DNA of 64,000 bases from Telopea speciosissima (taxonomy: Eukaryota > Streptophyta > Magnoliopsida > Proteales > Proteaceae), in assembly GCF_018873765.1 (NCBI RefSeq), contig NC_057921.1, forward strand, positions 64,903,557 to 64,967,556. The letters run 5' to 3'. The notes beneath the pieces are model-generated. The model was given only the letters and a program-made list of their open reading frames with translations. It did not search any database and was not told the DNA's origin. Both the position numbers and the translations under genes were made by a program. Shown piece by piece: positions 10,378 through 24,402 of this stretch. Every line of letters begins with the position of its first letter. Position 1 is the stretch's first letter.

Positions 10378-11424
10378 AAAATCAATCAAGTCAATCATTG
10401 TATCACCATATTTTTATTTCTTTTTTTTTTTTTTTTTTTTTTTTTTTTGTTGTTTTCTGGACCTCCAAACATAAGCTTAGGCTATGTTTGGTTGGTTGGC
10501 AAGAAATAAATATAATAAAAACAAAAAACATTCAAATTTTTTCGGGTTTCAACTTTCTAGATAGAAATTCTGTCCGACAGGTACGCAGGAATGGGTTGGA
10601 CTTTTACGAAAAAAATAAAAGGAATGGGTTGGACTATACTAACCATGCCCGTGCGCCCTGGTTTCATGGGCACGCACGAAGAAATGGAGATTTTAAAACA
10701 AGAAAAATGAAATTAATTATAATAATTTATGGAGATAATAATCTTACCCCAAAAAAAAAATGAAGATAATAAATTAATAATCTTTGGATGTTACATTGAC
10801 TGAGGTGATCGTACGCCAGGGGAAGGAGTCGGACCGGCGGAAAATCCGGAGAAAGATGGAGGAGGAGTTGTTGTCAGAACTCAAAACCATATTGTCCTTT
10901 AGAATTGCCGCTGTAGCCGTCGTATCAATCAATTTAATTATTTTGATTTATTTATGGATGATGTGAAGTGAGGTGAGGTGAAATTAAGTGAAAGGAAATC
11001 TCAGATCCAAAAAATCGTTTATCAGAGATTTCATATCATATAATATAACTTTATCGTTATCAGCTGATCCTATCGATATGGGTAAGCTGATACCGTACAG
11101 ATGTGATATTTTTTAATATAAAAATAGAGAGAAATAACGTCATTCAGTAACGTGAGATGGTTTTAAATATCGGTATCGTATCGCCCGTATCGGATAATAC
11201 GTATCGGTTTTGCTAATCACCAATATTGATACTGTGTCGACACTGTATTGATAGTATGATACGTACAAGGGGTAAAATATTCCGAAAACTCATTTTTTAA
11301 GAAAATCAAGGGATAATTTTATTTGATACAGCCGATTCAGATTGATATCGTATCGATTTTCTATGTCTCCGATAATCGTCCTGATACCATGCACTAAAAC
11401 CATGAGTGTCAATACACAGCCGTG

Positions 11425-11720
11425 CTTCTATTAGGGAATTAATTACCATTATACCATCGAATTCTTTGACTATTATTTGTGATGATAGTTTTGTAATAGA
11501 CACACGGGAAGCAGGATGGGCTGCTATTATTGTTCATAACAATAATTTTTTGTGTGTTTGTTCGGATTTTGATTAAACTGAATCAGCACAAAAAGTAGAA
11601 ATAAAAGGATTGCTACTCAGACTGCGATAGATAGGATCATGGCCAGGCATTCATCTCGATTAACATCTGGACTGATTGTCTAGATATCATCAATTGGCTT
11701 ACTCAACCTACCAATAATAG
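11425..11720 (+). pseudogene. Decayed LINE-type RNase H fragment
   Basis: The plus strand contains TIICDDSFVIDTREAGWAAII, which resembles the start of the plant LINE RNase H domain (DGS followed by AGWGAVI). After it come pieces resembling ESAQKVEIKGLL and HLDINIWTDCLDIINWL in other frames with several stops. It is an old, heavily broken piece of an L1-type element. It is flanked by TATCGG-rich sequence at 11040-11260 and 11700-11780, which also recurs near 28800 and 44470. Confidence 0.5.
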
Positions 11721-12096
11721 GGATTATACAGTTGATACATATTGATATCAGTATCGATGATGATTGATACATTCAATAATCTTAGGTATCTCTTTGGCTC
11801 TTTTTCCTGTTGCTCAAAAAATCAGTCTACCATTTTACTACATATGTTTATTATACATATGTTTAATCAATTCATACATAAAACATAGTTTGAAAGTTGT
11901 AAGTATATAACATGAAACTATAAGCTAATGTAAACAAAGTATATTGAATCATTTCAATTATTCCTAGTTTACTCATTCTAGGTACAGATTTTTTTGTTTT
12001 TTCAGGGAATCTTTTGTTGGAGCAAGTTTTCTCACTTGCATCATGTGACCCCACGATTGGAGTCTTATGTCAATGTTGTAAATAAATGAGAACCTT

Positions 12097-12428
12097 GGCT
12101 CCGTTTGGTTGCAAGGGGAATTAAAGGGAAAGGAAGTGAAATTTTCATAGTTAAAAAATGCATTTTTTTAATCATTACCTTATGTGATATGGAATCATGT
12201 GACAATACATCTAACTCCAAATCATTGCATATTTGGTTATTAAATTTCACTTTACTTTGCATCCATTTCCCTTTGGTTTAAAATGTAAAATAAATATTAC
12301 ATGTAAAATGTATCTTTACTAGATATGGTAAGAAATTTAAGTAGTTTATACAATCACATGGGGTAATGATTATAAAAATTTCTATTTTTAGTTTGAAAAT
12401 TTTTCCTTCTCTTCCCTTTGCAATCAAA
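12097..12428. mobile_element. MITE unique to duplication copy 1
   Basis: It starts GGCTCCGTTTGGTTGCAAGG and ends CCCTTTGCAATCAAAC, an inverse pair. Copy 2 passes straight from GAGAACCTT to AAACAATGC (near 17550), so the insertion followed the duplication or the element was lost from copy 2. The GGCTCCGTTTGGT-type terminus is common among plant MITEs. It is non-coding. Confidence 0.65.
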
Positions 12429-13466
12429 CAATACAAAAAAAAAGAATAAAAATCGCAAACAACAATCAAGTGGAAAAAATGGGAGAAATATATGGGCCCT
12501 ACCATATTTACTTTGGAATGGGCCACGTCCAAGTAAGAGCTCCAAGTCGGGGGTCTGGGTTATTGAAAGCCTAGATCCGGCCCAAGGTCTCAAATGTGCA
12601 TCACAAGCCTGAATCAGCACGTAGTTGGGTTGGGGTATCCAAATTACAACCAACCTGACATTGGGCCGGGCTGAATCAAGAATCAAATTTGCTCCCCTAG
12701 GAGAGAGATAATACGGCCCAGCCCAAGGCCTCAGATGCACACCCCAAGCCTTGAACCCCATGCGATTGGGCTGGAGGAGGTTGAGCCTGAGTTGAACAAT
12801 AATTAAGAATAGTCCTCTACGTGCAGAGGAGAGAGAGGGTTTCCTACCCGCTAGCTGTGTGGGTTTCAATTCTTGAAATGGGCCAAATCAATCCCATGGG
12901 TTGGATTTTAAAGTGACATGTGGCAACCACTGAGGCTCTCACTGCATTTCATTGGTAGATGAGGGCACTATGGAGGGTTTTTATCCCAAAAACATAGGCA
13001 TAGAGGATCTCGTCTTGCAATTTTCACATTAAATAGGTTATTGATTTAGTATAATGTAGACACTGGATTTTGTCACCTCGGGAATTATATTGAGAGTGAT
13101 GATATGAACCTCCAGGAATCTCATTATAAATTTCAATAGTAAAAATTCAGGGTTTTCTAGACAAAATTATCCTTTTTACCCCTAATTTAATTTGGGAACC
13201 TTAACCTTTTTGAAATTAACTAAAACTTATAGGATAAGATTGTTTTATCATTTTAATAAATGTAGATTTGTTAAGGTGCCATCATTTCCGTTTTGGCCTC
13301 AAATAAGGGCAATTTGTTAGGTTTACAACTCTAAGATTTATGTTTAAAAGGTTTGGCTAAAATTCTTACAATGTCGAATCAAATACAACAGCCTTCCTCT
13401 TTGCCTGGGTTTGATATAGGCAGAGTAAAAACATTGGGTTTATCAAGTATCAGATAAATAGTTTAA

Positions 13467-13607
13467 GAGAGAAAGTTCTCTGTACGGGAGTGTGGTCCTC
13501 CCCATTTGAATAGACACCTCTTCCCCTCCCTTGTTATAAGGAGGAGAGAGATAGACATATGAGAATACTGACGTAGGCCACACTCCCGACCAAAAAAACT
13601 GTTTCCC
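13467..13607. mobile_element. MITE unique to duplication copy 1, GGGAGTGTGG family
   Basis: An insertion of about 141 bp flanked by a direct repeat ATAGTTTAA (ending at 13466 and 13616). The ends carry CTGTACGGGAGTGTGG on the left and CCACACTCCCGACC on the right. Copy 2 shows the unoccupied site near 20477-20485. Relatives are at 3921-4092 and 29214-29470. Confidence 0.72.
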
Positions 13608-14948
13608 ATAGTTTAAATAATTGTTTTTTATTATCCGAGAATGTAAAATCAACCAAGAATGTAGTATTGGTAATGCCAGAAATGAAATTGAAATAGAGAA
13701 AAAAAAAATAAAAAAAAAAAAGAAAAGAAAGAAAGAAAACCCTGGGTGAGAGAAACTCGGGCCAATTTTGACCATTTGAAAAAGTGAAAAGACAAAAAAT
13801 TGTACAATGGTCGGGGTCATGTAGTATAGGTAATGTCAGAAATGAAATTGGTATCCTAAGTAGTAATATTTCATGGTCAAGTCTACGCAAATCTGGCATA
13901 ATTTTCTGCCACATGATTGTTGAGGGTCAAAATTCACTAGGGTTATAGACCACTCATCTTGTCTCAATAATAGGCCCAAATGGGATCCAATGTGAAAAAG
14001 GAACCCTCCTCAGACGGCCCATACACCCATTGTTTTGGTCATTTTGAATTCACGATCTTAGGATAACTAATGAGAAAATTGAGATACACCCATTGAGGGG
14101 TACTTATGGAAATAAAAAGGACAAGTGGTTGCCACCCATATGTATGTTCACCTACACGTACGTGCAGATGATCCATTTGTATTAGTAATATGGCTTGGAA
14201 TAACCATGGGTTGTGTATGTCTTTGATCCATTTGGATCAAAGCTAATGTACGGATTGTGTTGACGGTCTTGATATTGAAGTTTTAGTTCTATGCCCTGAA
14301 CATTTAACTCTGTGCAATGATGTCGTGGCATAGAGTTAAGATCAAGGTTTCGAGATCAGATCAGTTGATTTGAATTGGGATTGGCCTCAAAATTAGCATA
14401 TTCCTAGCATCTAGGGTTTTTTGTACATGATTCACTTGTCGGATCAGGGAGAATCATGTTTGGCCTTGACCAATTCTAATTCAAATGGATTAGAAATTTA
14501 GAATTGACCTATTCGATCCAATTCGTTTCCAAAAACTAAAATTAGGGGATTATGGAATATTCGAGCCGATTCTTATCGATTTTTAATTCACTACCAATCC
14601 ACCCGATTCTGAGTTTTGAAATCAAGGTTGAGACACGAGGCATGGAATTAAGGGATAAAATTGGGTAGTTACATTTTTTTGATAGAACAAAATTTTGCCG
14701 TTACACTACAAGGCTAGCAGCCAAGGAAATAGAATAATTTACTTCTTCTCTGGATTCATAAATACACTCCTAGGTTATTGTATTTTTTAAAATACGGTGT
14801 AACAGCAAAATTTCATAGACTTCAGGGTCAAAACCGTCACAAAATCCCTGCCGTAACAAGGACGGGTCAAAGTCAAGTAAACTCCAATTTTCTCAGCAAA
14901 ATTCAAAATGACCAGAACGTGGACCGTGGGCTCTGGGCCTTCTTCCTC

Positions 14949-14956
14949 CTATAAGA
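14949..14956 (+). promoter_or_regulatory. Putative TATA box of chitinase gene 1
   Basis: CTATAAGA lies 78 bases ahead of the ATG at 15034. The same CTATAAGAAGGGATCC context precedes the second chitinase gene (about 22480), where it is also conserved. Confidence 0.5.
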
Positions 14957-15018
14957 AGGGATCCTTTTCCAAATTGTTTCTTCAATCCAATTTCAAGTTT
15001 CTTTCTTTACGAAGTTAA

Positions 15019-16005
<987 letters not shown>

Positions 16006-16617
16006 TTTCGTATTCTCAGACAATAAATTAAAAAAAACTATTTTTATCATCCAAGAATGCAAATTGACCTGGATACCAAACACAGCCGTAGTGAAATTTA
16101 GGGGACATAGAGAAGATAGAAGCTGCTACCAAAAAAAGTAGAGGGAGAGATAATGTCTTCTATTATAGGGCCTCCATCGCATCCCCACATTGGCCCCACA
16201 CCACGCCACGGGGCAGCATTCTTCTTGCCTAAAAATGGACATGCAAGTATAGTGAATTAGCTTTTTTTATTTATTTTTATTTTTTTATATTTTTATTTTT
16301 ATGGTTAAAAAACAAAATATATTACTATAAGTTAGAGAAATATACAGTATTCTTAGTTTAGGCATATCTAGCAAGGTTCATAGCAACAGCTATACAAAAG
16401 GTGTCTACTTGAGAATTAAAACATATTTCTTGGGCTTTATCAGAAATATAGATCAAATCTTTAACAAGATTCTAAGGTCAAGGGAGTTTAGTTGGAGATG
16501 GAAGAACATCAGTGAACTGTTGATTTGAACATCATACTTTTATCTTCAACCCCATACTAGCAACATGGTCAAAGCCTATCCGAATACTAAATAGTTCGGG
16601 TTCCATCAGTGAGCTTA
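16006..16617. other. Intergenic, no gene
   Basis: Begins with sequence resembling the internal 13620-13690 part of the duplicated segment (TTTTTATCATCCAAGAATG), then AT-rich sequence. Nothing else recognised. Confidence 0.4.
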
Positions 16618-16925
16618 TTTTTTTGTTTTTGGTAAAGAGAAAATTTTTCATTTAGGAGTGATGGGCTCAAGGAGTCCTTGTTACAAACTTGGACTAGTCA
16701 AGGAGTGGAGCTGAGCCAAAGTGTCTTACACTCCAGAGACACTGCCCTCCGAGCCAAGGTATCAACTACTGTGTTGATAGTCCTTGGAATGTAAACAAAC
16801 GTACATTGAAGAAAGAAAGAAAGAAGATAAGTTCTGAATGTCCTTTGCCAAGTGGAAAATCTCCAAAGGGGGAGGGCTTCTATCACCGTTAAGAAATTGA
16901 ATCAACCCTTGATTATCTGATTGAG
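16618..16925 (-). pseudogene. 3' fragment of an L1-type LINE (RNase H C-terminus)
   Basis: On the minus strand SDNQGLIQFLNGDRSPP in one frame leads into VDTLARRAVSLECKTLW in another. Both match the C-terminal RNase H part of the LINE at 62975-64000 (ESDNKGVVNFIND and ADSLARKSLSLECTTVW). A frameshift separates the parts, and a stop follows LSSTP. The 3' end lies near 16618, next to a T-rich stretch that would be its tail. The fragment is 5'-truncated, as is usual for LINE insertions. Confidence 0.65.
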
Positions 16926-18410
16926 ATGACCTAACTATGTATTACATGATTATTAATATTATATTGACTCTTTAACGTGTATATTTCATTTTAATATTCA
17001 AATGATATTTTTTAATTTGGGTCTGCTATCGTGAAAAAATAAAATTAGCCTACAGTGTAGACTGCGACCTACCATTTTTGAATTTTAAGTGGTAATTTTG
17101 AACTGAGCTCGTCTACCAACCATTGGATTTGCATCAAATCCATGTGGCTGCCTGTGAGTTGAGCACAACACGATGGCCACTCATCCCTAGGCCGCAGAGG
17201 ATCCAAATCCCTAATTTTGTACTTAAAAACTAAACATATGTATAATAAACGTCTGTATAAAACATATGTTTTAAACATATGTATAATCCGTTCATACACA
17301 AAACATTTTTGAAAGTTGTACATATATAACATTCGAACCAAAAAAAAACATAAGTATATAACATGAAACTATAAGCTAATCTAAACAAAGTATATTGAAT
17401 CATTTCAATATTCCTAGTTTACTCATTTTAGGTTCAGATTTTTTTCTTTTCCCACAGAATCTTTCGTTGGTGCAAGTTTTCTCACTCGTATCATGTGACA
17501 TTGTGACCACACGATTGGAGTCTTATGTCATTGTTGTAAAAATATGAGAACCTTAAACAATGCACATAGAGAATGAAAATCGCAAACAATAATCAAGTGG
17601 AAAAAATGGGAGAGATATATGGGCCCTACCATATTTACTTTTGAATGGGCCACGTCCAAGTTAGAGCTCCAAGTCGGGCAAGTTGGGGTCTGGGCTATTG
17701 AAAGCCCATATCCGGACCAAGGTCTCAAACGTGCATCACGAGCCTAAACCAGCACGTAGTTGGGTTGGGGTATCTTAATTACAACCAACCTGACATTGGG
17801 CCGGGCTGAGTCAAGAATCAAGATTAATCCCCTAGGAGAGAGATAATACGGCCAGCCCAAGGCCTAAGATGCACACCCCAAGCCGTGACCGACATGTGAT
17901 TGGGCTGGGGAAGGTTGAGTCTGAGTTGAACAATAATTAAGACTAGTCCCCTACGCGCAGAGGAGAGAGAGAGGATTTCCGACCCGCAAGCTATGTGGGT
18001 CTCAATTCTTGAAATGGATCAAATCAATCCCGTGGGTTGGATTTTTAAAGTGACATGTGGCAATCACTGAGGCCCTCACTGCACCTCATTGGTAGATGAG
18101 ACCGCTGTAGAGGATTTTTATCCCAAAAACATAAGAACGGAGGATCTGGCGAAAAAATTGATTTTTGCCCTTTCACATTAAATAGGTTGTTAATTTAATA
18201 TAATATAGACACTGAATTTTGTCACTTTGGGAACTGTATTGACAGTGATGATATAAACCTCCAGAAATCTTATTATAAATTTGAAAAAGTAGAAATTCAG
18301 GGTTTTCTAGCCAGAATTACCCTTTTTACCCCTAATCTAAATTAGGAATCTTAACTTTTTTGAAATTAACTAAAACTTATAGGATAAGATTGTTTTATCA
18401 TTTTAATAAA

Positions 18411-20267
18411 GGGTTTTTTCCAATTACCATCTCAAAAACTTTGATATTTACTATTACCCTCCTAAAAACTTTCAAACAACTATTACCCTTCCTTGTTGCA
18501 TACTAATAAGTAAGTGACCCCCACCATTACATTTCCGTAACGGAGAGAGTTAATCGTGACAATGTACCCTTGTCACTAATTTTCTAGGACCAAAATGCCT
18601 TTTTAGGATGGTAATTGTAAAAAAAACCCCACCCTATCACCGTCCCTTCTCCTCCTCCACCTTCTCCTTCTTCTCCTTCTTCTTCTTATTCTTCTTTTCT
18701 CCACTTGAGGTCACCTACTGTAATGGGGGAAAGGAATATGTGTCCTTTTTGAGATTGAATACCACCCAAAAATGGCGTCTACACAGTAACACAAGGTCCA
18801 TCCCAATTTAATAACTACCTCTTTAATCTCCCTCCTCGCATTGAACGACGTGTTCAATCTGGACGCTATTCTCTTCGGAGGTTCCGCTCCAGTGGACGAA
18901 GTAACGAAGCGGAGAAGTTGAGCTCGCTTCACCATGGAGAGCTTTGCAATCTACTCTCCACCCACCACCTTCGTCCCCTCTTCGTCTCGCTTATCTCTTT
19001 CCCGAAGATCTATTTCTTCGTTTAGTAAATCTCTATTCATCACAAATCGACCAATCGAACCTCTTGGATCTTATTCTTCTTCTTCATTACTTATCTTTGG
19101 TTCTCACTCTCGATTCTCTCTCTTGAACCTCAAACCATTCGCTCCTGCTTTGAAGAAATACAGACCTCAAACGTTTATTCAAGCCTCTTCGAGCTCGGAT
19201 GACAAGGTAAAGAGCTCTGTTTCTGCTCCTTCCCTTTGTGCTCTCAGTTGGCATTGGAGTGATTGTTCGGTGCTCAGTAGTATTTTTGGTGAAATATTCT
19301 TTCCCAGAACCAAAATGGCATACCTGTTAAAAGCAGCAGAGGCAGTACAAACTCGCCAAGGAAATTACCCATCGCGAGCCCTCTTTGTCATACAATCACT
19401 TGATTTTCATCACCGTTGTCTTTTAATAAAGAAATTCTGTGTGGATTCTCCATTTTATGAATGATTAAACGAAAATTCAGTTGACACAACTATCAAAATT
19501 CTACCAACTGGATTTTTGAGCAAATAATATAATAAGTATACATGTTTTTATGGAGATATACAAAAAAATTAGAACAACGAAGTGAATTTGGAACTGGAAC
19601 TTGTACACCCAAACTGTCACCCTCGCCAATGTTGGATTAAACAAAGAAAAAACCAGAAATTCGGTGAGGGGTTTTGTATTTCATGATTAAAAATAAAACC
19701 CAAATCGATAAAACAAACAAATCTTTTTCGCAACCACCAAGTTCAACTACGAAGCACTCGGTTAAAAAACAGAGGCTTTCGTTCCCTGTGCATATTAATC
19801 TATTGAGGCCCCAATATCGGCTGGATATGCACGGGGAAGAGAAAGAGATTGTCCGGAGTCCAAACAGAAATTAATATTATGATTTCAGACCCCAAAAAAA
19901 AAAATTTGCACATTTGAGTTTGACGGAGGAGGAGGAGGAAGAGGAGAAGGGACGGTGATGGGGTTAAGACCTCAAGTAGGGAAAACAAGGTTTGGGGTTG
20001 CAGAGGAAGAAGAAGAAGAAGGAGAAGAAGGAGGAGGAGCCCGGTGATGGGGTGGGGTTTTTTTTTACAATTACCACCCCAAAAGGGTATTTTGATCTTA
20101 GAAATCTATAACACATTGTCACGACTAATCCTCTTCATTACGAAAATATAACCGTGAGGGCTAATTAGTTATTAGTATACAACAGGAGAGGATAATAGTT
20201 GTTTGAAAATTTTTAAGGGAATAATAGTAGATATAAAAATTTTTGAAATGGTAATTGTAAACAACCC
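18411..20267. mobile_element. Pack-MULE 2, inserted in duplication copy 2
   Basis: Termini GGGTTTTTTCCAATTACCAT and the inverse type GTAATTGTAAACAACCC are flanked by a perfect 9-bp repeat TTTAATAAA (18402-18410 and 20268-20276). Copy 1 of the duplication has the intact site with a single TTTAATAAA (13252-13260), which confirms both ends to the base. The inverted arms (about 18411-18715 and 19935-20267) share the CTATTACC and GACCCCCACC-type blocks with Pack-MULE 1. Unlike Pack-MULE 1, each arm also contains a second, inward copy of the terminal motif (near 18610-18634 and 20055-20080). The interior holds a captured plastid-protein first exon and no transposase. Confidence 0.88.
18934..19205 (+). 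pseudogene. Captured first exon of a nuclear gene, probable chloroplast transit peptide
   Basis: ATG at 18934 (context CACCATGGAGAG) opens a frame rich in Ser, Arg, Phe and Leu with almost no acidic residues for about 80 codons. It ends QASSSSDDK at a good splice donor AAG|GTAAAG (19206). This is the composition of a chloroplast transit peptide ending near a basic-to-acidic transition. I do not recognise the parent gene. After the donor the frame stays open to 19464, but that part looks like intron. The exon lies between the inverted arms of a Pack-MULE, so it is most likely a captured fragment with no downstream exons. Confidence 0.55.
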
Positions 20268-21693
20268 TTTAATAAATGTAGATTTGTTAAGGTGCCTTTG
20301 TTTCCATTTTGACCCCAAATAATGGCAATTTGTTAGGTTTACAATTCTAAGATTTATGTTTACAAAGTTTGGCTAAAATTTTTACGTTGTCGAATCTGAC
20401 ACAACAGCCTTTCTCTTTGCCTAGGTTTGATATAGGCAAAGTAAAAACGTTGGATCTATCAAGTGTCAGATAAATAATTTAAATAGTTATTTTTATCATT
20501 CGAAAATATGAAATCAACCAAGAATCGGTCCAATTTGGACCATTGAAAAAGTGAAAGACAAAAATTGTACAATGGTGTCATGTAGTATAGGTAATGCCAG
20601 AAATAAAATTGTAGTAAAAGTCAACTAAAAAGATAAAAAAAAACAGTGGGTGAGAGAAACTCATCTTGGTCCAATTTGGACCATTGAAAAAGTGAAAAAG
20701 AACAAAAAATTGTACAATGGTCGGGTCATGTAGTATAGGTAATGTCAGAAATGAAATTGGTATCCTAAGTAGTAATATTTCATGGTCAAGTAAACACAAT
20801 AATATAATATCTTACTAAGATTATCAAATCAAATACATAATTTTCTGCCACATGATCGTTGAGGCAGAGAACAGAATCAGACAGTCTTGAACGAGATGCG
20901 AGATGATTGAGATGGAGCGTACTTTGCCTCTACGTTGGATGTTCACTAGGTTATAGACCACTCATCTTGTCTCAATAATAGGCCCGTTTTTATAAAAATG
21001 GGATCCAATCGTGAAAAAGGAACCCTCCTCAGACGGCCCATACACCCATTGTTTTGGTCATTTTGAATTTACGATCTTGGGATGACTAATGAGAAAATTG
21101 AGGAAACACCCATTGAGGGGTATTTATGAAAAAAAAAAAGATAAGTGGTTGCCACCCATATGTATGTTCACCTACACGTACATGTAGATGATCCATTTGT
21201 GTTAGTAATATGACTTGGCATAACGATGGGTTGTGTTTGCCTTTGATCTATTTGGATCAAAGCTAATGTAGGGATTGTGTCGACGGACTTGATATTGAAG
21301 TTTTAGTTCCATGCTCTGAACATTTAACTCTATGCAATGATGTCGTGGCATAGAGTTAAGATCAGGGTTTCGAGATCAGATCAGTTCATTTGAATTGGAA
21401 TTGGCCTCAAAATTAGCATATTCCTAGCATCTAGGGTTTTTTGTACATTATTCACTCGTTAGATCAGGAAAAATCACAATTGACTTCGACCAATTCTATT
21501 TCAAATGGATTAGAATTGGCTTATTTGATCCAATTCGTTTCCAAAAACTAAAATTAGGGGAATATGGAATATTTGAACCAATTCTTATCGATTTTTAATT
21601 CAGTACCAATCCAGATCCGAATTCCGAGTTTTGAAATCAATGTTGAGACACGAGACACGGAATTAAGGGACAAAATTGTGCTGTAATATTTTG

Positions 21694-22115
21694 GGAAAAT
21701 TACATGATTAGCTACTTTTGGGTTTTCATTTACAAAACTGTCTACCCTATGTCTGAGTTAACAAAAATAGACAAAAATAAGTTTAGTTTTACAAAACTAG
21801 ACAAAAACAGTGAGTCCTTCCTTCCTCGGCAGTTCCCCTCTGAAAAAATCTCTTTTTTTTTTTCCTCTATTACTTGAGGTAGCGGAGATTGGCGGTGACT
21901 GGGACAAGGGTAGGGTTGCAGGGAACGGAGGATGCCTGGGCGAGAAGGCAATGATAGGGGTAAAAATGTCTAAAAAAGTAAGTGTGGAAAGGAGAGACAC
22001 TATTTTGTCCAGTTTTGTAAACCTTAACTTGTTTTTGTCTATTTTTGTTAACTCAAACATAAGGTAGACAGTTTTATTAATGAAAACCCAAAAAGAGCTA
22101 ATCATGTAATTTTCC
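21694..22115. mobile_element. MITE with about 110-bp inverted repeats, unique to duplication copy 2
   Basis: It starts GGAAAATTACATGATTAGCT and ends with the exact inverse. Inverted similarity continues through TTTTGGGTTTTCATT and AGTTAACAAAAATAGACAAA for about 110 bp. Flanking repeats are GTAATATTTTG (21683-21693) and GTAACATTTTG (22116-22126), 11 bp with one mismatch, in the range of Mutator-type target duplications. Copy 1 shows the empty site near 14670-14685. No coding capacity. Confidence 0.8.
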
Positions 22116-22335
22116 GTAACATTTTGTTGATAGAACAAAATTTTGCTGTTACACTATAAGACTACTAACCAAGGAAATGGAATAAATTACTTTCCCTCTG
22201 TGTTCATAAATACCCTCCTAAGTTGTCAATTTTTTAAAATACCCTTCTAAGTATAGCAGCAAAATTTCATAGACTTCAGTGTCAAGACCGTCACAAAATC
22301 CATGCCGTAATAGATAAGGGTCAAAGTGAAGTAAA

Positions 22336-22402
22336 CTCCAAAGTCTAGGCGCAGCCATGCCACTAATGACTCCAAGTCTCGGCGCAGCCATGCCACTAAT
22401 GA
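22336..22402 (+). repeat. 33-34-bp direct tandem repeat upstream of chitinase gene 2
   Basis: Two adjacent units, each with AAGTCT, then GGCGCAGCCATGCCACTAAT, at 22336-22369 and 22370-22402. The corresponding upstream of gene 1 (about 14880) lacks this block. It lies 160-230 bases before the gene 2 ATG, so it is in the proximal promoter. Confidence 0.75.
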
Positions 22403-22432
22403 CTGTCCCCTCAATTTTCTCATTCAAAATGA

Positions 22433-23467
<1,035 letters not shown>

Positions 23468-23479
23468 ATATGGATTAGT

Positions 23480-24127
23480 TCACTCACTCTAGTTTCTAAT
23501 TAGAATAAACTTTGGCGTGGCATACTTGCTATTTACGCCATGGAAGCATATGTTTTCTTGTTTTTTGTTTTTGGGTTGTAAAACGTAAGGAGCTTGTTGG
23601 AGACCACAAAATGAAGAACAGATGTTTGTATTAACGTTTCTCACGAAATAGATCGAAGTAGTGTGGTGGAGTTAGGGATGACCATGCTCAGCCTAGCCCA
23701 TCCAGAACCGGTAGGCCCACTCAATCTAGGGTTGGGCCTAAGTTAACATATTTTAACTTAGGCCCATGTTGGCTTGAGCCCAATGAAAGCCCAAAAATAT
23801 TAGGGCCAGGTATGGGCTTGAATGTGTAAGCCCGGGTTGGCCTAACATTTTAATATATTTTATATTTCATATACATTAGGATCCCTTAGCCATTAAAAAT
23901 ATAAGGTTGGAGATACAAGTTTCTCAATGAAATAGGGGGCGGCATTGGTACGTGGCAAACCTAAAACACAGATATAGGTGCACTGTAGATTACACATGGC
24001 ATCCATCTAAGTTTGCCAAGTGGAAACATAAAGAATTGAAAAAAATTTATTGGTTAAGTGCGTACTATTAATGGATATAAGGAAGATGTGACAAGTGATG
24101 GAAGAATAAATAATTGGATTTGAAAGT
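23480..24127. other. 3' flank of chitinase gene 2 and degraded repeat
   Basis: 23468-23640 is probably the 3' untranslated region. 23675-23850 is built from GGCCCA/AAGCCC words (CTCAGCCTAGCCCATCC, TTAGGCCCATG), the style of the hAT-type elements seen elsewhere. No second gene recognised. Confidence 0.35.
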
Positions 24128-24371
24128 AACAATAGGGGTCTGCTAATCTGTTCCCTTAGTGAACAGTCGATAGCTCCGTTGCCGGATGAAGTGTTTGCCT
24201 CTAGGAGGTCATGGGTTCGAGCATTTGACCCTCCTGATCATATTTGTGCCATATGAAGGCACTATTTCTCTTCTTCCCCCCACCTCAGTAGTAGTAGATC
24301 TGTTGGCTTGTCTTAGTCTTCCCTCCTTCTCTTAGCTGTAGTTGGCCCTGGCCTTTGATTAAGATAGTCTC

Positions 24372-24402
<31 letters not shown>
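24128..24402 (+). mobile_element. Probable tRNA-derived SINE with poly(A) tail
   Basis: About 245 bp ending in an A-run of nearly 30 bases (24371-24399). It contains GATGAAGTGTTTGCCTCTAGG and GGGTTCGAGCATTTGACC; the latter resembles the internal B box (GGTTCGANNCC) of tRNA-derived SINEs. A clear A box and a clear target duplication were not found, so the call is moderate. Confidence 0.45.

Noticed and set aside
10784-10966. 60-codon frame with a charged N-terminus and a C-terminal hydrophobic segment
   Set aside because: It looks like a small tail-anchored protein, but it has no homologue I recognise, no promoter and no flanking gene structure. It may be chance or a gene fragment.
18711-18935. 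Minus-strand open frame beside the captured exon of Pack-MULE 2
   Set aside because: It overlaps the leader of the captured exon, has no recognised domain and no supporting splice signals.
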